Position numbers and translations under genes: made by a program. The notes below the pieces were generated by a model. It was not told the origin of the DNA. It made no database searches and worked only from the letters and a program-made list of their open reading frames with translations. A DNA stretch of 64,000 bases from Coemansia sp. RSA 487 (lineage: Eukaryota > Kickxellomycota > Kickxellomycetes > Kickxellales > Kickxellaceae), in NCBI GenBank assembly GCA_027577595.1, contig JANBRJ010000065.1, positions 33,084 through 97,083 on the forward strand, given 5' to 3'. This document shows positions 25,601 through 36,556 of this stretch, piece by piece (within the stretch, counting starts at the first letter, position 1; every line of letters starts with the position of its first letter).

Positions 25601-28600
25601 AAAATACACCATCCGTGGTGACCACAGCACACACACGACGCTTGGGTTACTGAATATAGCCTCGCTGATGTTTAGCTCTTTCAGATCGCGAATGCTCGAA
25701 TTGGATATCCAGCTCCGCTCAAACTCGGATAGCGCGCCGAGCGAGCCGTCATCAAACCACAGCCCGTTATACCGTGTGCACGTCTTGAAGATGTCAGCAG
25801 ACAGTGGGTTGAAGAACACTGGCATAATGAACGACATCTGTGTCAAGCGCACATCCAAGTAGTCGATCTCCAGACTGGCGTCGCCGACACCCCAGCGCAA
25901 GACGTTTGTTTCTGTTGCCTTGGTGCGTGGTGCCCTTACCCCAGATTCAGTGCGCGGCATGGTTGACAGACGGTTGCTGCTTCCTGCCTTTCTCCTTGGT
26001 CGACTCGCTGGCGCCTGATCGATAGAGAACGAGGTGGATCGCGATTTTCTGTCGGCGGAGTTGGTGCTCGGAGACTTTGCAGATCCGCCATCCAGAGCCT
26101 CAGTGTCAGTGGCAGCAGTAGCAAATGCTACATTGCCTTGCGGTACTGCAGGTGAATTGGAGGAATCGGTGCCAACCTGAAGCTTGACCGACGCTTGTTC
26201 AAGCAGAAGATTGAAAGAGAAGGACTCGACACGGGCCTTCAACTCGCGCATGGTGCCCTCGGCCTTGGCGCCCAGCCTGCTCTGGCTACTGCCCTCGCCA
26301 ATGCCATCGGACGGCGTTGGCGAAAGCCCAATGTCCTTGGTCGGATCGCCGTATCCTAGAGCAGCCATCTCTTTTGTCTCTAGCTCCTTGATCTCAAAGT
26401 CGCGCTGCGAATAGGCAAGCTCGACGTTCTTTAGATCAAGAACAAGCCGCATGCTGCGCAGACATTTGCCGAGCTTATTGTCTGACGTCTCAGTAAACGG
26501 GTAAAGCGAACCCTTGCGCACTGGCAGCATCATTCGGGCAACAAACAGCGGCAAAAAGTTAGTCACGCCTTCAACTATAGCCGCCGATGCGTGGATCTGG
26601 CACTGCGGTTTGGCAACGGACCGCTCCTTTGCGTACTCGGCGTTGCGCCTATCAGTGAAGGATGCGGGGCCTGTGTCCTGACTCAGCCCACCACTGCTGC
26701 CAAGATACGAGAATGGGGCAAAAAACAGATCGTGTGCGTTAAGCGGGCCGTTGCTAGAGTCACTCAGCGCACCGACGCTTCCAAGCTCGCCGGTAAACAG
26801 AGAATGCATTGGCGACACCAGCGCATCCGTGTCGTAAACACTCCACTGCTTGGGCTGCTTCTCAAGGATCGATTTGTCTGGCATTCGAAGATGAAGCATT
26901 CCGGGAGGATGCTTCTCTGTATCTGAACAAAGGCAAGAGCCGCGGTCCAGGTACAGATCAGTAAACGACCTCTGTAGCTTTTGCGTCGCCTTTTCGGTGA
27001 AGGGGCAGAGAAGGCTCACACTGGTATGCAGCTTTGAGCTTCGGCAGCCGACATACGCATCCTTTACGCCTCTGGACGCCAGCACTGCAGCGTGCTCGGG
27101 GGCGATCGGCTGAACCTCCCAGTGGTTGTGCCGGAGCCCAAACCTGTCCGGTGGTATATACGACGAGATCCCGATGCTTAGCCTCACGCCTCCGGAAAGG
27201 TGCAGCATGACCTTATGATACATCTGGTGGACATGCTGCGTCACAAAGGTATAGCGAGCACTGTTTGCTCTGCTTATGCTGCGCAAAAGGTCGCTATATG
27301 ACTTTTTCCATGACTGCACGTCCGGCCGTGGAAGCGCGCTTTCGACGTTCAGATCCTCCAACTCGGGAGTAGATTCCTCAGCAGCCTCGCTGCCAACGCC
27401 AAACAGAGGATCAATCGACTTGAGGAGCATCGACTGCCTGTCCACAATGATAGGGACACCCATCAAAAACTCTTTGCACCGCAGGCGCAGGAATTCGCCC
27501 AATGTAGCCGCCGGCGGAACAGCCTCCTCAGTCGGCACCGAATAGATGCCACGTCCAGAGATCTTGTCCCAAAGCTCGCTCCCTGGAATACCTTCGTTTA
27601 TGCACACGCGCACGCCGCCGCGCATTGTGAACAGGTAGCTCCCAGGCTTCTGCGTAACCTGGTATGGATCACGCCCGTCAAGCGCCAGGAAGAACATCTG
27701 GCCTCTTTCATTGGCAGAATCCAGGCCTAGGCTGCTGTCGCTGGCCTCTGTTTTTCGTCGCTGACTCTGCTCCTTGTCGGCCGAACAGCTAGGGATGCTG
27801 ATGCCAAGCTCATCTGCATTAGGGCATGTGCTCGCTGTGGGCTGCTCAGAGATCGGTGGTGCATCAATGACAGCCATCCGACACCTAATATGGTTGCGCA
27901 AGCGCTGCTTGTCCCACCATGGGAGGTTGGGACTGACATCTGCGGTCTTGGACGTTGCAGCTTCGATCCGCTGCATAAAAGCAGAGATCACAGGCTGATA
28001 GCTTGCACCCCATGTGGACATGATTGGTAGCGGCGGAAGGCGGGATTGCAAGTACTTGTGTTGGAAGGAAAGCATCTCCCCATTTCTGGCTATAGACGGC
28101 GCCGAAAACATCATTATCGACAGCGAACTAAAGATGCGCGGGAATTGCAGCGACTTGGAAAAGTACCAGCCGACCTGTGCGAGCCCAATATCCGACTCCT
28201 TGGAGCGAGGACCAACTGGGATGTACACCGATCGCAGCGAGTGTTCGTTGGCCGAGCGCTCAGCAATAACAAAGCTGCCACTGATTTCAATACCACCGTA
28301 AAAGCTGTCATAGCTCTTCACTGACTCCAGAGCTGTGTCCTCGGTCTCTGAGCGGTACGGATCGGGCACCTTGAACAGCGGGAATGGAAAGTCACGTAGC
28401 TGCATCTTTATCCCACCGCACTTTATGCGCAGCCTGGTTGGAACCAGCGTCGACCATTTGAGATCGTGCGGCGTTGTAGGATCCAGGTAGCGCAAGTAGT
28501 TTTCAACCTGGCCAAACTCGAGAAGAGAAAGCGGCGTGTCTAGGGATATCCAGACAGGAGACATAAACAGGTGGCCTAGGGGCACGGATGGATGGGTCCA

Positions 28601-28910
28601 CGAAGCAGCAGCGTAGCTATAAGGAGGGCGAGCATTTGGAGATCCACACTGCTGCTCCGTATGACTTATCGATGTTGCGCTCGGCATATCAAAGATCTCG
28701 CCAAAGTCCATTCCATCGTTAATCTGGTTCTCTGCCTCGTCAACGGCCTGAGGCGGCATCATCTTCTTGCGGATCGCCTTGACCCATTCGCGCGATTCAA
28801 CCGTCAGGAGCCGCTGGCGTGCTGCCTCAATCTCTGCATTGACCGAGTCGACCATCTGCTTATGGCTTTCAGAGCTGACATCCTCGCCAACAACATCCTC
28901 GTAGTTCCGA

Positions 28911-28956
<46 letters not shown>

Positions 28957-31900
28957 CAGGCTCGTCGACATGAGCCAAGCCATCCTCATCAGCATTAGCA
29001 GACGCCCTGCCTTCGCTCGAAAGCGAAACAAATGACCCATGGGCTGTTTCTGCTGCAGCGCTGTTTGTGCGATGGCGATGTTTTGTGTTGGCACCTGGTG
29101 CAGTCAACGACAGATCCTGCATGCTCATAGAGGCAACGCCGTTCATTCCAATGTGGTGGGCATACGCACTGTTGCCACGGGAAGAGCCAGCATTGTCACT
29201 ACGAATGTCATGCGTGTTTACGGATGTGAATGTGCTCGAATGGGTCATCGTTGGCCGCATATTACTCCCCGCCCTCGGCCCAGCGTGTTCGGTGCTTGAA
29301 AACGTGGCTGCGCCTTTCAGAGCACGTCTGCTCTTGAGCGGTCTGCTACTGGACCGCTTAGAATGACGGTGGCCACGCGAGCTCTTCCCATGCTTCTCTG
29401 TCCCACCAGATTCGCGCAGCTCTCGGCTGCTTTTATTTACGGCATGCCTGCGCTGCGAATACTCTTGCTCGCGCTTGGTACGCAGCTCCTCCGCTTTTGC
29501 GTTAAAGCTCTCCAGACGGTTTAGCCGCTCGCGCTGTTCGTGCAGCCCGACCTGATAGATCCGCGAGAGCGCAGTCTCAAGCGGGTCGTCGTGGATCATG
29601 AGGCTAAACTCTGGTCCGTGGAAATCAATGGACGGAATGTCGTCTGGCTCGGATAGCACGGGCGGTGGTGGAGGCGAAGTGTTGCTCAGCGAACGCAGCG
29701 GTGGAGGCATCATGGTACGCGGGTTGCCCAGGGCAGAAAGAACCATCTTTGCCGTGCAGCGCCGATCGAGAGCCTCCTCTGGGAAAGGCAGCGGCGGAAA
29801 GCAAGAAGAGGTAGACTTGCGTGAAATACGCTTACATCCCTTTTGCAGCAACATGTATCCGTCGATAGTCTCTGCCATATTGTATCGGTGACCGATAGCC
29901 ATTGCAGCGCGCTCAAACTCAATGTCGATATGGCTGTACGTGCTATTTCCGCGCACTCCGTCGTCGGCGCCAAGCTGTGCTCGCTTTGCCTTGCGTGGGA
30001 ACTTGAACGACATTTTGCATTCCTTGAGCGACATCAGCGGCTGCATGTTGCATCGAGTTTTCTGACCTCTTGGTGTCGATGATCCGTAGAGCGTTGCAAT
30101 CGGGCTGCAGATGGCAAAGGTAAGATCGCTATCCGTTGTATCCTTGGTCTTTTCGATGCTGAAGCGAACATGTGGCATCTTCAGCTTCATCTCGGGATTT
30201 TGCTTGCTCAGTGCAATCCTGTTGTACTCTGCCTCAAAAGACTTTGCAAGCCCGGCATCAAGATCAAAGAAGAGCGGCGAAACCAGGCTACCGTTCAGAT
30301 CAAGCAGCTCGCTGTTTATGGACACCAAGATATCGTCTGGGGGAGAAGGCGCAGCATGCTGCGTTGCCATGCGCCGTGCAAGTTTCTTTCTGCGCGACCA
30401 GTACTTTAAGTGGTGCATAAACACTGACCAACGATATACCGACGTGACACATGTTGTGCCCGAAAAGCTAACCGTGTTAAGATCAATGATGAGGCATGCT
30501 CTGTGTGGCTCAAGCTTACGTTTGCTGTAGTTGAACCGGGGACGGAGCAGCACAATATGCTGGTTTACAGTGTCCGGGAGATATCCGCAGAGATCCGCGA
30601 CAGAAAAGTCGCTATATAGGCTACTGTCTTGCTGCAAAACCTCCGGACGCGCCAAGGATCTGGGCATAGCGGAAAGAAGGAACATTGTCGCCTTCTGGCA
30701 CTCGATGTTCAGCGTCGTTCTTGCAGCGTCGGGACGGAATCCAAAAGAGTGCGGCGACTCAAGAGACCCGCCGTTAGCCCTCAGATCAACAAACCCACGG
30801 CTCAGACATATTTGGGTTCCATGCTCAATCCCACTCTGCACATCTTCGTCGTTGTCGCATGCCATGATGGTCAGGCGCATGCTTTCGAAAAGAATGCGCA
30901 GTGTTGCAGTCAAGTCCTTGCGCCGCTCCTGAACCGGAAGCAGATCAACAACCTCGTTCTCTTGCTTGTCGACATCAGAAGCAGTAGGAGCTGGCGGGGG
31001 GGTCGACAAAGTCGGCTCCTTCCCTCTGTGGTCCAGCTCGGCAACGCGCATAAGCTCCGTAACCAGCCACAGTGGCTGCATCGATAGCCAGTTCCGGAAA
31101 TCGTAGTCGCGTATCATTCCAGCCGCCTCGCCCACTTCTGCGCTGATGTTGGCGTTAATCCGCGGTATAGAGCTTGTCTCTGCCGTCTGCCCAAGACACA
31201 GCTTGGCTGTTCCGTGAGAGCGGATGCCATGCTTGATCTGAAGAAGCGTCCTCGGCGCTTGGCTGTTGTTTTCGCGCTCTGCTGCTCCAAACGACTGCTC
31301 CCAGCGAGCGGATATAGGACTGGTGGTGAGTCGGAACCGTACGCTTGGAGTAAGCGCATCTCGATCCACGGAGATGTCAAATGCGGACTTTATGCCCTTG
31401 TCCGCCATGTCTGGCGTTTGGTACAATGAGCCGTGGCCAGTTGAGCTACCGCCGGCACCAGAGCTCTTGTCGCTGTCAGATCCAGCCGCATTCTCCAGAA
31501 CATCAAGAAGACTCCACGAAACATGGCACTCGACATGGCGTATGCGCGCTGCGATATACTTCCCCTGATCTTCAGCTGCGCTGTTTCTGCGTCCCGAGCT
31601 CTGCAAAGGCACCTGCGGCAGCACAGCATACATTGCGCGCTCGACAGTCACGTGAGCCTTCACATCTGCAAATATAAGGCAAATAATTGCTCGCGCATGG
31701 TGGCTCAGGCCTTTCTGTGAGGCATTCGCGTGCTGGGGTGCGTCCTTTGGCGATATAGACCTCAGCACACGATGCAGCACGCGAAAGCGATGGCCAATGT
31801 GCGTCACCCATCTTTTGGCTTCCTCAACAGCAAGCTGTATTTGCAGGTCCAGCAGCAGCTCTGGACGACCAACCTCCAAAGTAAAAATAGGCTGCGGGCA

Positions 31901-34426
31901 CGGGTGCTGGCTCAGGTCCTCCGACAAAAATGCCGACATCTCGCCGTACAGCGTGCAGTTGTGGAGCTTGAATCCGGGAGATCTAGGGACAAGCTCTTCG
32001 GCACGGGTATCTGGTGTCATCGAGGGAGTCTTCAGCGCAATCATTTGCACTTGGCCGACAGAGACGCGGATAAATGCTGTCGAATCCTTGGATCGCCGCT
32101 GATACTCGCCCTCAAAGCCTTGCGCAAACATGTCTCTTGTGGTCTCGGACCATGCATAATCCGCGCTCTCGTCCTTGCAAATTCCTTCGTCTTCAGAGCC
32201 TCCAGTTTTGGCACTCGATTTGGCGGGCTCCGCTGAATCGTCCTGGTGGTCTGCTTGCAGCCTCGCGGTGCTGACTCGGGATCCAATGCCACTGCTAATC
32301 GAATTCCACATGTATCCGTATTCGACCTCAATGTTCCTCTGTCGCCATCTCAGCATTGCAGGCGTCCTGACAATAAGGTCCTTTTTGTCTGGAGTTAGTG
32401 GCAGATCAAACACAAGCTCTGTCGCGCGTAAAGCAATGCCGACATGCTCCATGCGCAGCTTGCTAAGAACCTCGTGCAGCTGGAACAGCATGCGGTTAAC
32501 CTGGTCGCGCGCATAAGCTGCATCGGGGCTAGAATTGCTCGGTTGGCTGGTGGTGCTAGCTGCAGCTGGCGGGTCTCTCGCTGAGGAGCTGTTTGGATCC
32601 TGGTTGCTGGGCGAGACGTCTCGATCATACTGCTGCAAAATGCTGGCCAGCTGGCTGTTCAGCGCCCGAAGGCCACGTATGGAAAACCCCGATGCACGCA
32701 CAGCAGAAGTGACACACATAACGGCGACCTCGTCCAGCAGAGACTCTAGGATGCCGGCACGCACATGTGTCTGCCCAAACTCTATGTTCTGGTCAACCTT
32801 TTTCGGCAGCCCCCAGAACGATGTGATCACCTCGTTCCTAACAGTGCACCGCTGGCAGTTGATTACAGGCCCGCGATGGTGGGGCTTGTCGCCATCGACA
32901 GAGGGGGCCTTTGAGGGTAGCATATCCTGCATTACAAGCATCTTCACCAGCTCCCACCGCGAGTTCGGGTGCTGCTGAGCGCCCTGGATACCAGGGAAAA
33001 CGCGAATACCGCTCATCTCAAACGCCAACGTAGAAAGATACTTTTGGCTACGATCTCGCATGCCTGGGCGGGACGACAGTCTGTGCAGACGCTCACGAAG
33101 CCGCTTTCTGCTAATAACGTTGCTGGCCATACTGTGCGTATCGGATTCAGACGCATCGGGGCACATGGCTTGCTCGTCAAGCGGTCTTGCACGCCGGATT
33201 TTGGTGACACGCAGCAGCCAGCCAAATATCTCACGCAGGGAGCTCATAATATCGATCTGACTCCACCCCTTGTTTCCGCTGCCTGAGGCGCCTCCAGAGC
33301 GACTGTCGCGAGCAGATTCAGCCCATAGCAAAACATTCGACATGTAAAGTGTGACGCCATGGCCGGCACGCGCCATCTCGTTGCTGCGAACAGTCTTTAT
33401 GCTAATATCGGATACCGATATATCCACCCAGCGCGCAAACAACGAGGCAAAGTACGTGTACGTACGCAGTGTAGTGGATATTTTCTTTGCCAAGTTCGCT
33501 GCAAACTGCTGCGCTTCGTTGTCCAGAACGTGTTTGGTCCGCTGCGAGTCGGTATTGGGATTTTTGGCGTCAGCATCGGAGCTATCGCTAGCTTTAGCGG
33601 AATCGGCCGTGAAGCCCTGTGTTTCTTCTGATGTTGTTGTTGTTGTTGTTGCTGCTGCTGCTGCTGCTGCTGTTTCTGGGAGATCGCTGTCTTCATCTTT
33701 GGTATCAAGACCAAACCACACGGAGTCGTCGGAATCGTCGCTGCTGCTTTCCGGTTTTTGTCCTGGCATCACAAACACCTGAAGATGCACACCACGCGCA
33801 TATAGCTGGAGCCGCTTTGATAAAGCCCCACCGCTGCCGCCGGGACTGACCGATCCGAGCTTCTCGACGTCGGGACTTTGGGCTTCAGCAGGCGGGACAA
33901 AACCCAAGCTGTCGCGTGGCGTCTGGGGTGGCTGTGGTATAGAGCTCGCAACCTTCCCCTCCGATTCGGATCTGTCCACAGACGGCAAGCTAGAATGCTG
34001 GGATTGGAAGTACCTCTTTAGCTGAGTCCATCGTGCGCGCAGCCTGATACGCAGCCGACGCATTGTCCGGACATCAAACCCAACCTCATCGATGCGAAGG
34101 ACAAGCTCCATTTTGTTCTTTAGTCGAAAAGACAAAACGAGACCAGATATGCTTGTTCCTCTGAAGCTACGCACGTCCAGTCCAAAGCCAGAAAGGAACA
34201 TACGGACCGGGATACTCAGCAGCAAGTGCACAATACGTAGCGTTATCAGGTGAATTAGCGGTGTGACGCAAGAAGGGTGCAGAACCAGATGCAGTACACT
34301 TTTGGGTATCCATAGCGCCTTGAGCGTGTCGTATATCGTTGAACCATTATCTAGATATTGTCGTGGCAACGGCAAAAGCACAGATAGTACAAATACTCCC
34401 AGTAGGACTAGGAATGTCAATCGCAT
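19652..34426 (-). CDS. FMP27: FMP27/BLTP2 (Hobbit)-type bridge-like lipid transfer protein, 4924 aa
   Basis: This family forms long hydrophobic grooves that move phospholipids between the ER and the plasma membrane. Residues 1-20 form the expected ER-anchoring membrane helix (RLTFLVLLGVFVLSVLLPLP). Family blocks appear in order: the SW-type region near residue 1600 (HGPEFSLMIHDDPLE) and near 2000 (MQLRDFPFPLFKVPDPY); the GFWDK-type region near 2270-2475 (LSGGVRLSIGISS, KDAYVGCRSSKLHTSVSL); a WPPW-like motif near 3752 that reads WPAW; and C-terminal blocks near 4329 (APVGGISIVERFEVNLFPI) and 4545. Yeast Fmp27 is about 2600 aa and human BLTP2 about 2200, so this copy is nearly doubled by Ser-, Asp/Asn- and Gln-rich insertions. 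Some of these come from DNA repeats at 22684-22748 and 28913-28954. No intron is needed across 14.8 kb. Confidence 0.92.
22684..22748 (-). repeat. 18-bp tandem repeat coding for Gly-Ala-Asp-Ala repeats in FMP27
   Basis: The plus strand repeats (agcatcagcatcagctcc) about 3.5 times. On the coding strand it gives the GADADA repeats of the FMP27 homologue. It lies in a predicted disordered insertion. Confidence 0.85.
28913..28954 (-). repeat. 6-bp tandem repeat (gttgtc)7 coding for Asn-Asp repeats in FMP27
   Basis: Seven perfect copies of gttgtc on the plus strand encode alternating Asp-Asn on the minus strand. The repeat lies in an insertion between the two SW-type blocks. Confidence 0.9.
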
Positions 34427-34819
34427 CGTATTCGTTTTCTATGTGAGAGATTTTCTGTGAATTATCTTCCTCTCCGTAATCGCTCGTCGACTGCTCTGAA
34501 TGAAAGAAAATAAAGAAAAGGTAATTGAGGATACAAAAGAAGAGCAGAATGAAAGAATGTAATTTCCGCAAACAAAAACAAATTTGAAGAAAATTGCGAT
34601 ACTGTTTTTATTATTGAAAAGGGGGTGCAACGTCAGCGTCACTGTTTCACATAAAATTACCACGGTTTACCAAAGAATTCGCTCAAGCATAAAAAGGGAG
34701 GAAAAGTCTCGGTTGATTTGGCACTGGCACCAAAACAGCACCAGTTTCAGACATATTCAGCCCATACAAATATTACTCACATCAAAGAAGTTGAATAAGA
34801 CTGCTTCAAAGCTAGGAAT
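34427..34819. promoter_or_regulatory. FMP27 upstream region and left edge of the accessory island
   Basis: About 390 nt, AT-rich, containing the promoter of the minus-strand FMP27 homologue and then the junction with a truncated LINE. I see no gene or clear target-site duplication. Confidence 0.4.
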
Positions 34820-34846
34820 CTTCAACAAATTTCTGGGAGGCCAGGA

Positions 34847-35515
34847 TTGCTGATCAAGCGAATTGAACGTGCTGTGGTGGATGAGCAATTACTGGCACAG
34901 GTGTGGGTTGCGAATCCGCAGGAACAGATCGAGAAGGAGGATGTGAAGGACACGATGGCAGCGAGCATCTGGTTCTCAGTCAGCAATGGAAAGTTCCACG
35001 CGATGAACTCGTTCAGGAAGCCCACGGAAAGGGACACTTCGGAACGCTCCCTGGGATACAAACTCCTGTTGGGAAACATCCCAGTAATGAAGCCCGAGGC
35101 AGCTTGGTATCTGCAAGCATATCCAAAGCCAGAAATGCAACACTGCTCAAGAGACCATACCGACGAGGCTTCAGAGAAGACGAGAGAACACTTTCTCGAG
35201 TGTACGATAGGAGCCCCGAAGCTGCCAGCACCGCAGATGGGAAGCGCACTAGCTGCGTGGACCAACAAGTACGTCCGTAAGTGGGCCTCTATAGTGGGTA
35301 TAATGCAAACAGATAGGAGGAACGCCCTCAAGGCCCTACGACAGGATATGCATCCACGCCAGCGGATGGCGCGAGACCCGACGGCCACCATGGTAAGATC
35401 GGTACTACAGTTGGGATACAGGAAACGACTGGCGTATGTGAGAGATAGATGGCTAGCGAGGAACGAGAGACAGATAGACAAAGAAGAGAGTTCGAACATC
35501 CACCCAGGACGATGA
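34847..35515 (+). pseudogene. LINE ORF2 C-terminal fragment (zinc-knuckle-like end)
   Basis: An open frame of 222 codons beginning at a TTG, with no ATG start, so it is the tail of a longer protein. It contains SLGYKLLLG, a Cys, then REHFLECTIG, which resembles the Cys-His-Cys zinc-knuckle region found after the reverse transcriptase domain of many non-LTR elements. The same order of motifs occurs in the copy at 53881-54561. The reverse transcriptase and endonuclease domains are absent. The first Cys of a canonical CCHC knuckle is not obvious, so the domain name is inference from layout and the shared 3' tail. Confidence 0.5.
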
Positions 35516-35806
35516 CGACAGCTGATGAAGAAGAAGCAAATAAGGACACGCGGAGCCACCGACGAGGTGCCCAGATGGCCGTGCACAGAGATTGATGTAG
35601 AGCTCAGAAAACATGGCACATCGGTGCTTCAAAAGACAACGGGTTTACGAGCTTCGTAAAATATCTATCATGATTCAGTTCATATAGCTGTGAGGTTAGC
35701 ACTGCTACCCTTTAACTGGTTTATCTAACACGGGAACGCCCAATAATTTGGACATCCCGGAACTTTTAATACTGGAGTTTACCCAAAACTTTTGCTGCAT
35801 CCACGT

Positions 35807-35862
35807 GGATAATAAATTCAGTATATCATCATCTGGATAATAAAGTCGGTATATCATCATAT
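35807..35862 (+). repeat. two 28-nt tandem units at LINE 3' terminus
   Basis: Units ggataataaattcagtata... and ggataataaagtcggtata... lie head to tail and end the element. The second LINE copy has one unit only. Confidence 0.7.
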
Positions 35863-35934
35863 TTTTGACTTGATTGTCGCTTCAACACATTATCCTCCTA
35901 GAAATTGTGTATCGAAGAATGGACGAACCAGTGT

Positions 35935-36474
35935 ATGAACTCGACAGGGGAGATTATTCAGTATCCCTCATTCGAGTACCAGATGCTAATATACCACGAA
36001 TCTGACTTTCAATTCGTTACGCAGGATATGTATCCTCCATCTTTTCGAGGTACTCCTTTAATGGCACAGCTTGTCACTATGGACAGCGTGGAAAATATAA
36101 ACGACATTGTCCAAGACTACGTACAGAACAGGAAAGATCTCAACTATTCTAGTTTTGTTGTGCTGCATGACAATATTTGTGATGTTTATGTTCTCGGACA
36201 ACACTTCATGGATCACTACGGTATTGAGCCGATTGAGGAGGGCGATGCAATCTACATGGACTTTTGGATAGCGAGATACAGATACCACAAAAACATGATT
36301 GTATACGCGATAATGCGTTTTGCGACAGAGAGCTACCACAACATGATAGAAATCATGTCCACCCCACTGGACATTCCAACAGAAGTCGTTGGAAGAGTCG
36401 ATGGTGGATCCATTGTAGGTAGTTCGGACTGGAAATGTAGTGATTGTGACTGCAAGGATTGCCACAGACATTAA
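35935..36474 (+). CDS. unknown 185-aa family, copy 1, with a 2-nt deletion near its start
   Basis: One of three paralogues here (others at 44622 and 45491). The family is about 185 aa, has no signal peptide or membrane segment, carries a conserved core (QYPS.E.Q.LIYHESDF, DIVQDY.QNRKD, VLHDNICDVY, MDFWIARYRYHKNMIVYAIM) and ends in a Cys/His motif (WKCSDCDCKDCHRH). I do not recognise it. The ancestral ATG is at 35919. A 2-nt deletion around 35937-35942 (CTCTCG in copy 3 reads CTCG here) puts that start out of frame with the rest. Translation from the in-frame ATG at 35935 would still give about 179 residues that miss only the first few, so the copy may work or may be a young pseudogene. Upstream sequence from 35863 matches that of copy 3. 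Confidence 0.55.
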   Translation: MNSTGEIIQYPSFEYQMLIYHESDFQFVTQDMYPPSFRGTPLMAQLVTMDSVENINDIVQDYVQNRKDLNYSSFVVLHDNICDVYVLGQHFMDHYGIEPIEEGDAIYMDFWIARYRYHKNMIVYAIMRFATESYHNMIEIMSTPLDIPTEVVGRVDGGSIVGSSDWKCSDCDCKDCHRH

Positions 36475-36556
36475 ACATTTACTCCTTTTAAAATGCATTT
36501 ACGCTAATCAATAGGCATTCTTATTTAATTAGGCCACCAACAATGGTAAATGTAAC

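Larger units (their letters stand above)
34820..35862 (+). mobile_element. 5'-truncated non-LTR (LINE) element, 3' end, copy 1
   Basis: The segment holds the last roughly 230 codons of a LINE ORF2-like protein and its 3' untranslated tail. It is called an element because a second diverged copy, with the same coding end and the same tail, lies at 53880-54915. The 3' tail (about 35610-35830) is about 90% identical to the second copy by eye. The element ends in two 28-nt tandem units (35807-35834 and 35835-35862, ggataataaa...catcat), a known style of LINE 3' terminus. Immediately after 35862 begins sequence also found upstream of the paralogue at 45491, which marks the right boundary. The 5' boundary is less certain. 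Confidence 0.65.

Noticed and set aside
22684-28954. CRISPR-like or regulatory tandem arrays
   Set aside because: The repeats are in frame within FMP27 and encode Asp-rich low-complexity protein; they are coding microsatellites.
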